7,229 nt of DNA from Myxococcales bacterium (GCA_021783935.1 JAJXTK010000330.1:1-7229); one strand, 5' to 3'; positions 1 to 6,319 are shown, counted from the stretch's first letter. Numbers and translations are program-made. Notes: a model not told the origin generated them from the sequence alone.

Positions 1-901
1 CCGATCTGACGCGCGTGGCGTCGTAGATGCTGCCCTCCGAGGCGTCGCGCGTGGGGGCGACCATCACGTCGACGGGGAGCACGATCTCGACCGACCGGCC
101 GCCGCGGCCGAAGCGCGCCTTGTCGAGCAGCGTGCGCGCGAGCGCGAGCTTGTCGGCGTCGACGTGCGAGGCGCCGATCGACCCGCCGGTGGCCGCGAAG
201 AACGTCGTCGCGAGCTGCCCGCCGACGAGCACCGCGTCGGCGCGCTCGAGGAGCCTCTCGAAGAGCGCGATTCGGTCTTGCGACATCTCCCCGCCGAGCA
301 CGGCGAGGAACGGCCGCTCGGGCGCTTGCAGCCTCGCGAGCGCCTCGAGCTCGCGCTCGAACGCGAGCCCCATGCCGCGCGCGCGCACGAGCCGCGGCAG
401 CGCGAACACGCTCGCCCAGCCGCGATCGGCCACCGCGAGCGCGTCGTCGACGTACACGTCGGCGAACTCGGCGAGCTTCTGGGCGAAGGGCTCGTCCCCC
501 TGCTCCTCCTCCGGGTGGAAGCCGAGGTTCTCGAGCAGCACGATCTGCCCGTCGCGCAGCTCGCGAACGACCTTGCGCGCGGCGTCGCCGACGCAGTCCT
601 CGTGAGGAAACAGCAGCTCGACGCCGAGCAGCTCCGCGAGGCGCGCGCCCACGGGCTCGAGCGAGAGCTTCTCCTCGTAGCCGCGCCCCTTGGGCGTGCC
701 GCGGTGCGCGGCGAGCACGACCCGGGCGCCCTTGTCGAGCGCGAGCCGGATCGTGGGGAGCGCCGCCTGGATGCGCGCGTCGTCGGCGGCGTCGGGCGTC
801 GCCTCGTCGGTCAGCGAGCAGTCGAGATCGAGTCGGATGAAGGTGCGCTGGTGTTCGAGATCGAGGTCGCGCACGGACGCGACGCCGTCGGGCAAGGCCA
901 T
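1..901 (-). CDS. Divergent phosphoglycerate kinase-like protein, C-terminus beyond window
   Basis: The 300 visible residues follow the PGK family almost from end to end: a strand ending in RLDLD (23-27), ALPTIRLALDKGA (47-59), DCVG (102-105), LLENLGFHPEEE (122-133), the PFLAVLGG strand (197-204), LVGGQLATTF (225-234) and LPVDV (275-279). PGK normally transfers phosphate between 1,3-bisphosphoglycerate and ADP in glycolysis and runs to about 390-420 residues, so roughly the last quarter lies off the left edge. Key residues differ from the family: RVDFN is RLDLD (Asn to Asp27), HLGRP is HRGTP (Arg to Thr69), NLRFH is NLGFH (Arg to Gly127), the AHR motif is ADR (His to Asp159), and GGAKVSDK is GGEMSQDR (Lys to Met206, Lys to Arg210). 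Arg43, His66 and Arg160 remain. The start is set by AGGAGG about 8 bases upstream of the ATG. Membership in the PGK fold is secure; PGK activity is doubtful. A regulator gene lies 97 bp upstream on the same strand and may share its transcript. Confidence 0.88.
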   Translation of the reverse strand, partial: MALPDGVASVRDLDLEHQRTFIRLDLDCSLTDEATPDAADDARIQAALPTIRLALDKGARVVLAAHRGTPKGRGYEEKLSLEPVGARLAELLGVELLFPHEDCVGDAARKVVRELRDGQIVLLENLGFHPEEEQGDEPFAQKLAEFADVYVDDALAVADRGWASVFALPRLVRARGMGLAFERELEALARLQAPERPFLAVLGGEMSQDRIALFERLLERADAVLVGGQLATTFFAATGGSIGASHVDADKLALARTLLDKARFGRGGRSVEIVLPVDVMVAPTRDASEGSIYDATRVRS

Positions 902-998
902 CGGGGTGCCTCCTCGGCCGAAACGCATCGGAGCGCAAGGCCGTCGTCGCGCTCACCCGCGTCGGCGGCTCGCACGCGCCAGCGCCGACGCGAGGGCG

Positions 999-1334
999 CT
1001 ACCGCTCCGACCCGCCGTCGCCGGCGAGCACCGGCAGCAGCGCGCCGACGAAGCCGTCGACCCAGCGGACGTAGGCCCGAAGGCGCGTGCGGCCGGGGTC
1101 GGTGAGCCGGTACTGCGAGAGGCGACGGTGGCCGTCGAAGCCGCGGTCGACGGCGATCACCAACTCGGCCTCGAGCGCGCGCAGGTGCGCGCTGAGGTTG
1201 CCGTCGGTGAGGCCGAGCTCCTCGCAGAGCATGCGGAAGCTGATGCCGGCGCGGCGCGCGATGGCGCCCGTGATCTCGAGGCGCGGGTGCGCGAAGAGGC
1301 GTGCGTCCTTGGGCACGGCGTGGCCCTGAGTCAT
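999..1334 (-). CDS. Winged-helix transcriptional regulator, HTH_34 type
   Basis: This 111-residue protein is a single winged-helix DNA-binding domain. Residues 12-30 (LFAHPRLEITGAIARR) form the first helices, GLTDGNLSAHLRALE (41-55) is the recognition-helix region, and the FDGHRRLSQYRLTDPG segment (66-81) is the wing. The LTDGNLSAHLR and YRLT.PGR signatures match the small MarR/ArsR-related HTH_34 (PF13601) regulators. These usually act as homodimers, often on their own or a neighbouring gene. I chose the ATG at 1334 because it sits just before the domain. An in-frame ATG at 1370 and TTG at 1394 would add 12 or 20 residues with no domain similarity, and none of the three starts has a strong Shine-Dalgarno. 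The PGK-like gene follows 97 bp downstream on the same strand, so an operon is plausible. No ligand-binding domain is visible and the signal is unknown. Confidence 0.85.
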   Translation of the reverse strand: MTQGHAVPKDARLFAHPRLEITGAIARRAGISFRMLCEELGLTDGNLSAHLRALEAELVIAVDRGFDGHRRLSQYRLTDPGRTRLRAYVRWVDGFVGALLPVLAGDGGSER

Positions 1335-1397
1335 GGTGGTCGATCTCGGAGAAGAGTCGAAAACAACCATAGACTGGATGCATGCGTCGACCAAGCC

Positions 1398-1443
1398 ATG
1401 TTTCGCGACTCTCTTATAATATTACTATGGATAGTATAGCTAT
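1398..1443 (-). promoter_or_regulatory. AT-rich promoter/operator region upstream of the HTH_34 regulator
   Basis: This is a strongly AT-rich island in otherwise very GC-rich DNA, just upstream of the regulator gene. It holds a perfect inverted repeat with a two-base centre, TACTATGGATAGTA (1423-1436), which touches a second perfect palindrome, ATAGCTAT (1436-1443). Read towards the regulator there are -10-like hexamers (TATACT at 1438-1433, TATTAT at 1421-1416), but none has a convincing -35 at 16-18 bp. Palindromes over a promoter are what an autoregulating dimeric winged-helix protein would be expected to bind. That link is an inference. Confidence 0.5.
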
Positions 1444-1475
1444 GACGCGCGAAGCTCGCTCGGGGCCGGGCTCGC

Positions 1476-1946
1476 TCACGTGCGCACCATCGGCCGGAGC
1501 CGCCGCACGAGGGCCCGGCCGAACCCCTTGATGCGCGCGAGGTCGTCGACCGACTTGAGCCGCCCGAGGCGCGTGCGGAGCGCGACGACGGCTCGGGCAC
1601 GGGCCGGACCGACGCCCGGCAGCCTGCGCAGCTCCTCCTCGGTCGCGAGGTTCAGGTCGACGATCAGGCCGCCGTCAGGCAGCAGCTCCACGGCGCGCGC
1701 GGAGCTCGAGGCGGAGGCTTCCGCGGCGACCTCGCCCGCCGCGCTCGCGTCGGTGACCTCGGCGACCGACGCCTCGGCCGAGACCACGGTCGCGGAGGCG
1801 GACGAGGAGGCCGACGTCGCGGTGGGTTGGGCGGCGGCGAAGCGCCCGAGCCAGCCGAGCAGCAACAGCGCGAGGGGCGGGAGCGCAACGAGCGCCGCGC
1901 GACGGACGCGGCGCGGCTTGAGGGTCTTGGCGTCGTCGTTGGACAT
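1476..1946 (-). CDS. Membrane-anchored ComEA-like helix-hairpin-helix protein
   Basis: The 156-residue protein has three parts. A basic N-terminus is followed by one hydrophobic segment (about 17-38, rich in Leu/Ala), then an Ala/Ser/Glu-rich low-complexity linker (41-86), then a double helix-hairpin-helix domain (about 96-152). The domain reads VDLNLATEEELRRLPGVG, with a first hairpin LPGVGPARA (109-117) and a second IKGFGRA (139-145), close to the ComEA consensus. ComEA proteins bind double-stranded DNA at the outer face of the cytoplasmic membrane during natural transformation. The same HhH domain also occurs in proteins with no proven uptake role, so no gene symbol is given. The start at 1946 is preceded by AGGAG at about 8 bases; an in-frame ATG 20 codons earlier adds only an Arg-rich stretch. 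A dprA homologue lies 4.4 kb away, which is suggestive but not linked by an operon. Confidence 0.82.
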   Translation of the reverse strand: MSNDDAKTLKPRRVRRAALVALPPLALLLLGWLGRFAAAQPTATSASSSASATVVSAEASVAEVTDASAAGEVAAEASASSSARAVELLPDGGLIVDLNLATEEELRRLPGVGPARARAVVALRTRLGRLKSVDDLARIKGFGRALVRRLRPMVRT

Positions 1947-2002
1947 TGAGGACTCCTGGCTGCGCGCCCCGCAGCGGCGGGCGCGCCGACGGGCGAGGCG
2001 GT

Positions 2003-2048
2003 GCAAGGCGCGGCGGGCGTCGAGGAGCCGACGTCCGCCACGCCTTGC
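2003..2048. other. Long stem-loop between the small-protein gene and the ComEA-like gene
   Basis: GCAAGGCG (2003-2010) pairs perfectly with CGCCTTGC (2041-2048). Inside it, after one mismatch, GGCGGGCGTCG (2012-2022) pairs with the segment ending at 2039, with one further mismatch or wobble, leaving a loop of about six bases. The arms total about 19 pairs. It sits 13 bp past the stop of the 95-residue gene and 57 bp before the ComEA-like start. No T-run follows on either strand, so it is not a classical intrinsic terminator. It could be a T-less terminator, an mRNA-stabilising 3' hairpin, or a chance product of high GC. Confidence 0.5.
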
Positions 2049-2060
2049 GCGCCCCGCGGA

Positions 2061-2348
2061 TCAGGCGAGCGCCCTCCCGAGCGCGTCGCGCCCCTCGCGG
2101 TCGTTGCCGCGGGCGCCCTCGCGGTCGTTGCTGCGGGCGCCCTCGCGGTCGTTGCCGCGGGCGCCCTCGCGCTCGTCGCGCGCGGGCATGTCGCGCATCT
2201 GCAGCTGACCGTTCACCGGGAGCGCGTCGAGGCGCAGGCTCCACGAGCCGTCGCGGTTCGGGAACGCCGCGCCGATGCGCAGCCAGAACGACTTGTCGCC
2301 CGGCTTCTCGATCACGGTGTAGAGGGCCTTCATCTGCTTGGTGTCCAT
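2061..2348 (-). CDS. Uncharacterised small protein with a repetitive charged C-terminus
   Basis: The 95-residue product has a compact N-terminal part (1-53) with a pattern like VIEKPGDKSFWLRIGAAFPN followed by RDGSWSLRLDALPVNGQLQMRD. It looks like a small beta-rich domain. Similar short hypothetical proteins are familiar to me from high-GC myxobacteria, but I know no function. Residues about 55-86 are a hydrophilic, probably disordered tail made of repeats of DREGARGN, encoded by a 24-bp tandem repeat. There is no signal peptide or membrane segment, so a cytosolic protein is likely. The start at 2348 has a weak GGAG about 12 bases upstream. The frame stays open much further upstream, but that part is Arg/Ala-rich antisense-like sequence and was not included. 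The gene is divergent from the DUF362 gene and about 115 bp upstream of the ComEA-like gene on the same strand. Confidence 0.7.
   Translation of the reverse strand: MDTKQMKALYTVIEKPGDKSFWLRIGAAFPNRDGSWSLRLDALPVNGQLQMRDMPARDEREGARGNDREGARSNDREGARGNDREGRDALGRALA
2092..2187. repeat. 24-bp in-frame tandem repeat inside the small protein gene
   Basis: Three consecutive 24-bp units begin at 2092, 2116 and 2140. The first and third are identical and the second differs by one base (GCC to GCT). A degraded fourth copy covers about 2164-2187. On the minus strand each unit encodes the octapeptide DREGARGN, or DREGARSN in the variant. The unit is a multiple of three, so copy-number change keeps the frame. 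This is a minisatellite-like coding repeat, not a CRISPR array, because there are no spacers. Confidence 0.9.
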
Positions 2349-2688
2349 GGCGATGCGATCTCCGCGTCGAGACGTGCCGACCTCTTCGGCGACGACCGAC
2401 GTGCTCGCCCTCCTTGCGGCTCGGGTGCCAACGCCGCGCACGCCGATCGCGGGCGATTTTCGGCCGAATTCGCGCGATCTTCGGGGGCGTCCGACCGGCG
2501 GAACACCGGCGGCCGCCGGCGGCGCCGGCGGAGGCGTCGACGCGTGCGAACCAGTTTGAAAGGCCTGGGGGCGCGTGATACCGAAGAACGAAAGAATCGC
2601 CGCGCTCGCAGATTCGGCTTGTTCGCTGGACGCGGCGCGAGCCCGAACGCGCATCCAACGTCGCACGGCTCGAACGAGGAGAACCGAG
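2349..2688. other. Divergent intergenic region between the small protein and DUF362 genes
   Basis: This 340-bp stretch has no supportable gene and must hold promoters for both flanking genes. Towards the plus-strand gene, TTGAAA (2556-2561) is a reasonable -35, but the sequence 17 bp on (TACCGA) is a poor -10, so no promoter is called. A phased direct repeat with palindromes occupies 2453-2484. The segment at about 2508-2535 is a GCC/GGC-rich run that can fold on itself. AGGAG at 2677-2681 is the ribosome binding site of the DUF362 gene. The frame of the DUF362 gene extends back to a GTG at 2575, but that 38-codon extension would bury the signal peptide and is rejected. Confidence 0.6.
2453..2484. 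promoter_or_regulatory. Phased direct repeat, possible operator
   Basis: GCGATTTTCGG (2453-2463) and GCGATCTTCGG (2474-2484) match at 10 of 11 positions and are exactly 21 bp apart, two helical turns. Between and across them lie the perfect palindromes TTCGGCCGAA (2459-2468) and CGAATTCG (2465-2472). Such phasing suits a protein binding one face of the DNA, but the binding protein is unknown and chance is possible. Confidence 0.3.
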
Positions 2689-3804
2689 ATGTCGAAGCAC
2701 GACGTCCACCCGCACGAGGTCGAGAACGCCCCCTCACGCCGCGAATTCCTTGGCGGCGCCGCCGTGGGCACCGCCGCGGTCGCCTCGGGGCTGGCGACGA
2801 CGTTGGGCGCGTCGAGCGCGTTCGCAGCGGCGCCCGCACCATCGGCGGCCCCCGCGTCGAGCTACGGCGCCTCGCCCCCCGCGGGGTTCGTGCCGATGTC
2901 GGCGCCGGGCAAGATCGTGAAGGTCGCGAAGGCGGGCTCGCTGCAGAAGAACGGGCTCTACCCCGATCCCGCCGCCGCCAAGGCGATGCTCGAGAAGGCG
3001 ATGCTCGCGCTCACGGGCGAGACGACGCTCGGCGCCGCGTTCCGGCGCTTCGTCCACAAGGACGACAAGGTCGCGGTGAAGCTGAACGGCATCGCCAAGG
3101 GCAAGAAGTTCGGCACCAACAAGGAGCTCGTCGACGAGATCCTCGCCGGGCTCCTGACGGCCGGCGTGCCCGCCAACCGGATCGTCGTCTACGAGCAGTA
3201 CAACTCGTTCCTCGCCGGCACGCGCGTCGCGCAGGACAACGTCCCCGCGGGCGTGACCTGCATGGTCCACAACAACAAGGACATGGCGACGCCGCCGATC
3301 GCGTTCATGGATGGCAAGAACGCGATCATGACCCGCTTCGCGCGCCCGCTCATGGAAGCGACCGCGGTCATCAACGTCTCGCTGATCAAGGACCACGCGA
3401 TCTGCGGCTACACCGGCTGCCTGAAGAACATGACGCACGGCTCGGTGGACGTGCCGCACAACCACCACGGCCACCACGCGAGCCCGCAGATCGCGAAGCT
3501 CTACGCGCACGAGGCGATCAAGAGCCGCGTGCGCCTGCACATCACCGACGGCTACAAGCTCATGTACGACGGCGGCCCGGTCGAGGTCGTCTCGTTCGTC
3601 CCGCACGAGGCGGTCTACGTGACGACGGATCCGGTCGCGATGGACGTGCTCGGCTGGGAGCTCGTCGACGGCGTGCGCAAGCAGAAGGGGCTCAAGTCGC
3701 TCAAGGACGCCGGCCGCGAGCCCGCGTACATCGCGTCGGCGGCCGACCTCGGCCTCGGCGTCGGCGATCGGAGCAAGCTCGTGATCAAGGAGATCACGAT
3801 CTAG
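2689..3804 (+). CDS. Tat-exported DUF362 domain protein
   Basis: The 371-residue protein starts with a twin-arginine signal: SRREFLG (16-22), a hydrophobic Ala/Gly/Val stretch (23-46) and an AFA-type cleavage site near 46. A Pro/Ala/Ser linker leads to a DUF362 (PF04015) domain covering about 75-370. Landmarks are DDKVAVKLN (125-133), the VINVSLIKDH strand and turn (227-236), GCLKNMTHGSV (243-253) and TDPVAMDVLGWEL (313-325). Cys191, Cys239 and Cys244 and a cluster of five histidines (257, 259, 260, 262, 263) could bind metal or an Fe-S centre. That would fit Tat export of a folded, cofactor-loaded protein, but it is an inference. DUF362 proteins are poorly characterised and some relatives carry ferredoxin domains; none is present here. 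The start at 2689 has AGGAG seven bases upstream. It is the only plus-strand gene, divergent from the small-protein gene and convergent with topA. Confidence 0.92.
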   Translation: MSKHDVHPHEVENAPSRREFLGGAAVGTAAVASGLATTLGASSAFAAAPAPSAAPASSYGASPPAGFVPMSAPGKIVKVAKAGSLQKNGLYPDPAAAKAMLEKAMLALTGETTLGAAFRRFVHKDDKVAVKLNGIAKGKKFGTNKELVDEILAGLLTAGVPANRIVVYEQYNSFLAGTRVAQDNVPAGVTCMVHNNKDMATPPIAFMDGKNAIMTRFARPLMEATAVINVSLIKDHAICGYTGCLKNMTHGSVDVPHNHHGHHASPQIAKLYAHEAIKSRVRLHITDGYKLMYDGGPVEVVSFVPHEAVYVTTDPVAMDVLGWELVDGVRKQKGLKSLKDAGREPAYIASAADLGLGVGDRSKLVIKEITI

Positions 3805-3849
3805 CCAGCGGCGGCCGCGGGCCGACTGCCTGGCGCGAACGTCGGCGAG

Positions 3850-3868
3850 CGGTTCCCTCGAGGGACCG
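3850..3868. terminator. Candidate bidirectional hairpin between convergent genes
   Basis: The 85-bp gap between the convergent DUF362 and topA stops contains the perfect palindrome TCCCTCGAGGGA (3854-3865). It is flanked by CGG and CCG arms that extend the stem around a single bulged T (3853). Its position suits transcription ending for both genes. It lacks a T-run on either side, so it would be a non-classical terminator at best. Confidence 0.4.
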
Positions 3869-3889
3869 CCGCCTGACGGTCGCGGCAGC

Positions 3890-6319
3890 TCACGCGTCGA
3901 GCGCCGCCGCGCCCTCTTCGGCCTCGAGGCGTGGCTCGTTCTCGGCGGGCGCCTCGCGCTTGTAGCCGCACCCCTCCGTCACGCAGACGAGCATCGGCTT
4001 GGTCTTGCTGCCGCCGCGCGTCAGGAACGCCGCGCCGCAGTCGGGGCACGGCTCGGAGATCGGCTTCGCCCAGAGCTTGAAGTCGCACTTGATCGCCTCG
4101 GCCTTCCAGTTGGAGCAGCCGTAGAAGGTGCGTCCCCCCTTCTTCGCGGGGCGGATCTCGATGAGGTCGCCGGTCTTGCACTTCGGGCACTTCACGCCGA
4201 CGGGCACCGGCTGCGCGTTCTTGCACTCGGGGTAGCCGGTGCACGAGAGGAACTGCCCGTAGCGCCCGGTGCGGATCGCCATGGGGCGGCCGCACTGGTC
4301 GCACTTGTACTCGGTGAGCACCGGCTTCTCGGCGTTGCCCGACGCGTCGAGCGGGCGCGTCCCCTTGCACTTCGGGTAGCCCGAGCAGCCGAGGAACCAG
4401 CCTCGCTTGCTCCAGCGCTTCAGCATCGGCTTGCCGCACAGGTCGCAGGTCTCGCTCGTCGGCGAGGGCTCGGGGGTCCAGCGCTTGAGCTTCTTCGCGG
4501 CGTCGAGCTGCTCCTTGAAGCGCTTGTAGAACGACTTCAACAGCTTCTCGCGCGCGAGCTTGCCCGACTCGACGAGGTCGAGCTGCTCCTCCATGTCGGC
4601 GGTGAACTGCGGGTTCATGAAGTCGAGCGCCGCCGTGACCAGCCCGTCGACGACCATCTTGCCGAGCTCGGTCGGCCGGAAGGTGCGTCCGTCGGGCTTC
4701 TCGACGTAGTCGCGCGCCTGCACCTTCGAGATGATCTCCGCATACGTCGAGGGACGGCCGATGCCGCGCTCCTCGAGCGCGCGCACCAGCGAGCCTTCGT
4801 TGAAGCGGGGCGGCGGCTGGGTGAACTTCTGCTCCGCGAGCACTCCGGGCGGCACGACGAGCGCGAGGACCTCCCCCTCGACGAGCGGCGGGAGCTCGGT
4901 CTCTTCGTCGCCGTTCTCCTTGGCGACAGGGGCCTTCGCGGCGGTGGGCGAGCCGTCGCTCCCCTCCTCGACCTCCTCTTCGCCCGCGAGCTCCGTCGGC
5001 GTCTCGAGCTCCTCGTCCTTCGCGCGCTTGGCGTACGCGTCGAGCCAGCCGCCGAACTTGAGCACCCGCCCGCTCGCCCGCAGCGCGTGCGAGGCGGAGG
5101 CCGACCTCGCGTCGATGTCGACGCTCGTCTGATCGTAGACCGCCGGCGACATCTGGCAGGCGACGAAGCGGTTCCAGATGAGCGCATAGAGCCGGAACTG
5201 CTCCGGCTTGAGGTACTTGCGCACCTGCTCGGGCGACAGCTCCATGCTCGTCGGGCGGATCGCCTCGTGCGCGTCCTGCGCGTTCTTCTTCGAGCGAAAG
5301 ACGTTGGGCTGCGCGGGCAGGTGCTTGGCGCCGAAGGTCGCCTTGACGTACTCGCGCACCTCCTTGACCGCGTCGTCGCTGACGCGGGTGGAGTCGGTGC
5401 GCATGTACGTGATGAGGCCGACGGAGCCGAGCTCCTTGCCGAGCTCGACCCCCTCGTAGAGCCCCTGCGCGACCTGCATCGTGCGCTTGGCGGGGAAGCG
5501 GAGCAGGTTCGCCGCGTCCTGCTGGAGCTTCGAGGTCGTGTACGGCGCGGGCGCCTTGCGCTGCCGCTCGCTCTTCTGGACCTTCGCGACCTTGAAGGTC
5601 GCGCCCTTGAGGTCGGCCTCGACGCGACGGGCCGTCTGCTCGTCGCCGATCTTGTCCTTGGCGATCGACTTGCCGTCCCAGGTCGCGAGGCGCGCGGTGA
5701 AGCTCGGGTTCGACTTGCCGAGCAGCCGCGCCGAGAGGTTCCAGAACTCCTCGGGGACGAACGCCTCGATCTCGCGCTCGCGATCGACGATCAGCCGTAG
5801 CGCCACCGACTGCACCCGCCCGGCCGAGAGCCCGAAGGAGAGCTTCGACCAGACGAGCGACGAGACGTCGTAGCCGACGATGCGGTCGAGCACGCGCCGC
5901 GTCCGCTGCGCGTCGTAGAGGTGCTCGTCGAGATCGCGCGGGTGCTCGATGCCGTCCTTGACGCCGCGCTTGGTGATCTCCTGGAAGAGCACGCGCCGCG
6001 TGGGCTTCTTCGCGCTCTTGAGCTCCTGCGCGAGGTGGAACGCGATGGCCTCCCCTTCGCGGTCGGGGTCGGTGGCCAACATGATCGCGTCGGCCTGCTT
6101 GGCGGCGTCCTTGATCTCTTTGAGGGTCTTCTCCTTGCCCTCGATGACCTCATACGACTCGAGGAAGCCCTTCTCGATGTCGATGCCGTACTTCTTCGGC
6201 AGGTCCCAGACGTGCCCCTTGGAGGCGAGCACCTGATAGCTCGGGCCGAGGTACTTCTTGATCGTCTTCGCCTTCGCCGGCGACTCGACCACGACGAGCG
6301 TATTGCCTCGAGACGCCAT
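3890..6319 (-). CDS. topA: DNA topoisomerase I (type IA)
   Basis: TopA relaxes negatively supercoiled DNA by cutting one strand through a 5'-phosphotyrosine link, which sets chromosomal supercoiling. The 809-residue protein is complete. The TOPRIM domain at 6-115 has catalytic Glu12 in VESPAKAKT and the Mg-binding DPDREGE motif (84-90). The core carries LSAGRVQSVALR (164-175) and the active-site Tyr305 with Arg307 in GLITYMRTDS. ERGIGRPSTYAEII (517-530) is the conserved type IA motif. An acidic low-complexity insert lies at about 431-480, before the LPPLVEGE segment. The C-terminus has four four-cysteine zinc ribbons: Cys625/628/645/651, 673/676/693/699, 711/714/735/745 and 758/761/779/784. 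An AGAGGA ribosome binding site (6338-6333) lies 13 bases before the ATG, a slightly long spacing. The gene follows the DprA gene by 25 bp, the classical dprA-topA order, so the two are probably co-transcribed. No odd or missing catalytic residues were seen. Confidence 0.98.
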   Translation of the reverse strand: MASRGNTLVVVESPAKAKTIKKYLGPSYQVLASKGHVWDLPKKYGIDIEKGFLESYEVIEGKEKTLKEIKDAAKQADAIMLATDPDREGEAIAFHLAQELKSAKKPTRRVLFQEITKRGVKDGIEHPRDLDEHLYDAQRTRRVLDRIVGYDVSSLVWSKLSFGLSAGRVQSVALRLIVDREREIEAFVPEEFWNLSARLLGKSNPSFTARLATWDGKSIAKDKIGDEQTARRVEADLKGATFKVAKVQKSERQRKAPAPYTTSKLQQDAANLLRFPAKRTMQVAQGLYEGVELGKELGSVGLITYMRTDSTRVSDDAVKEVREYVKATFGAKHLPAQPNVFRSKKNAQDAHEAIRPTSMELSPEQVRKYLKPEQFRLYALIWNRFVACQMSPAVYDQTSVDIDARSASASHALRASGRVLKFGGWLDAYAKRAKDEELETPTELAGEEEVEEGSDGSPTAAKAPVAKENGDEETELPPLVEGEVLALVVPPGVLAEQKFTQPPPRFNEGSLVRALEERGIGRPSTYAEIISKVQARDYVEKPDGRTFRPTELGKMVVDGLVTAALDFMNPQFTADMEEQLDLVESGKLAREKLLKSFYKRFKEQLDAAKKLKRWTPEPSPTSETCDLCGKPMLKRWSKRGWFLGCSGYPKCKGTRPLDASGNAEKPVLTEYKCDQCGRPMAIRTGRYGQFLSCTGYPECKNAQPVPVGVKCPKCKTGDLIEIRPAKKGGRTFYGCSNWKAEAIKCDFKLWAKPISEPCPDCGAAFLTRGGSKTKPMLVCVTEGCGYKREAPAENEPRLEAEEGAAALDA

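Noticed and set aside
164..1105. Long plus-strand open frame opposite the PGK-like and regulator genes
   Set aside because: The product is an Arg/Glu/Leu-rich antisense artefact, while the minus strand gives clear PGK and winged-helix similarity.
1415..1420. Perfect TATAAT on the plus strand
   Set aside because: There is no acceptable -35 upstream and no plus-strand gene downstream for more than 1.2 kb; it most likely reflects local AT richness.
2092..2187. CRISPR-like repeat
   Set aside because: The units are directly adjacent with no spacers and are in frame within a coding sequence.
2508..2535. Dense inverted repeats of GCC/GGC
   Set aside because: Simple trinucleotide-rich composition readily produces such symmetry; no further support for a functional site.
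2349..2771. Longer N-terminus for the small repeat-tailed protein
   Set aside because: The upstream extension overlaps the start of the DUF362 gene in antisense and is Arg/Ala-rich; the protein-like pattern begins at the ATG at 2348.
3804..3834. GCCAG/CTGGC stem directly after the DUF362 stop
   Set aside because: Only five outer pairs with an irregular GC-rich interior; the hairpin at 3850-3868 is the better terminator candidate.
2001..3965. Very long open frame on the plus strand overlapping the DUF362 gene
   Set aside because: It is an out-of-frame shadow of the DUF362 gene with Arg/Ala-rich content and no domain pattern, typical of high-GC DNA.
5087..5800. Plus-strand open frame of 237 codons antisense to topA
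   Set aside because: Its composition mirrors the topA codons and it has no recognisable motifs; topA is unambiguous here.
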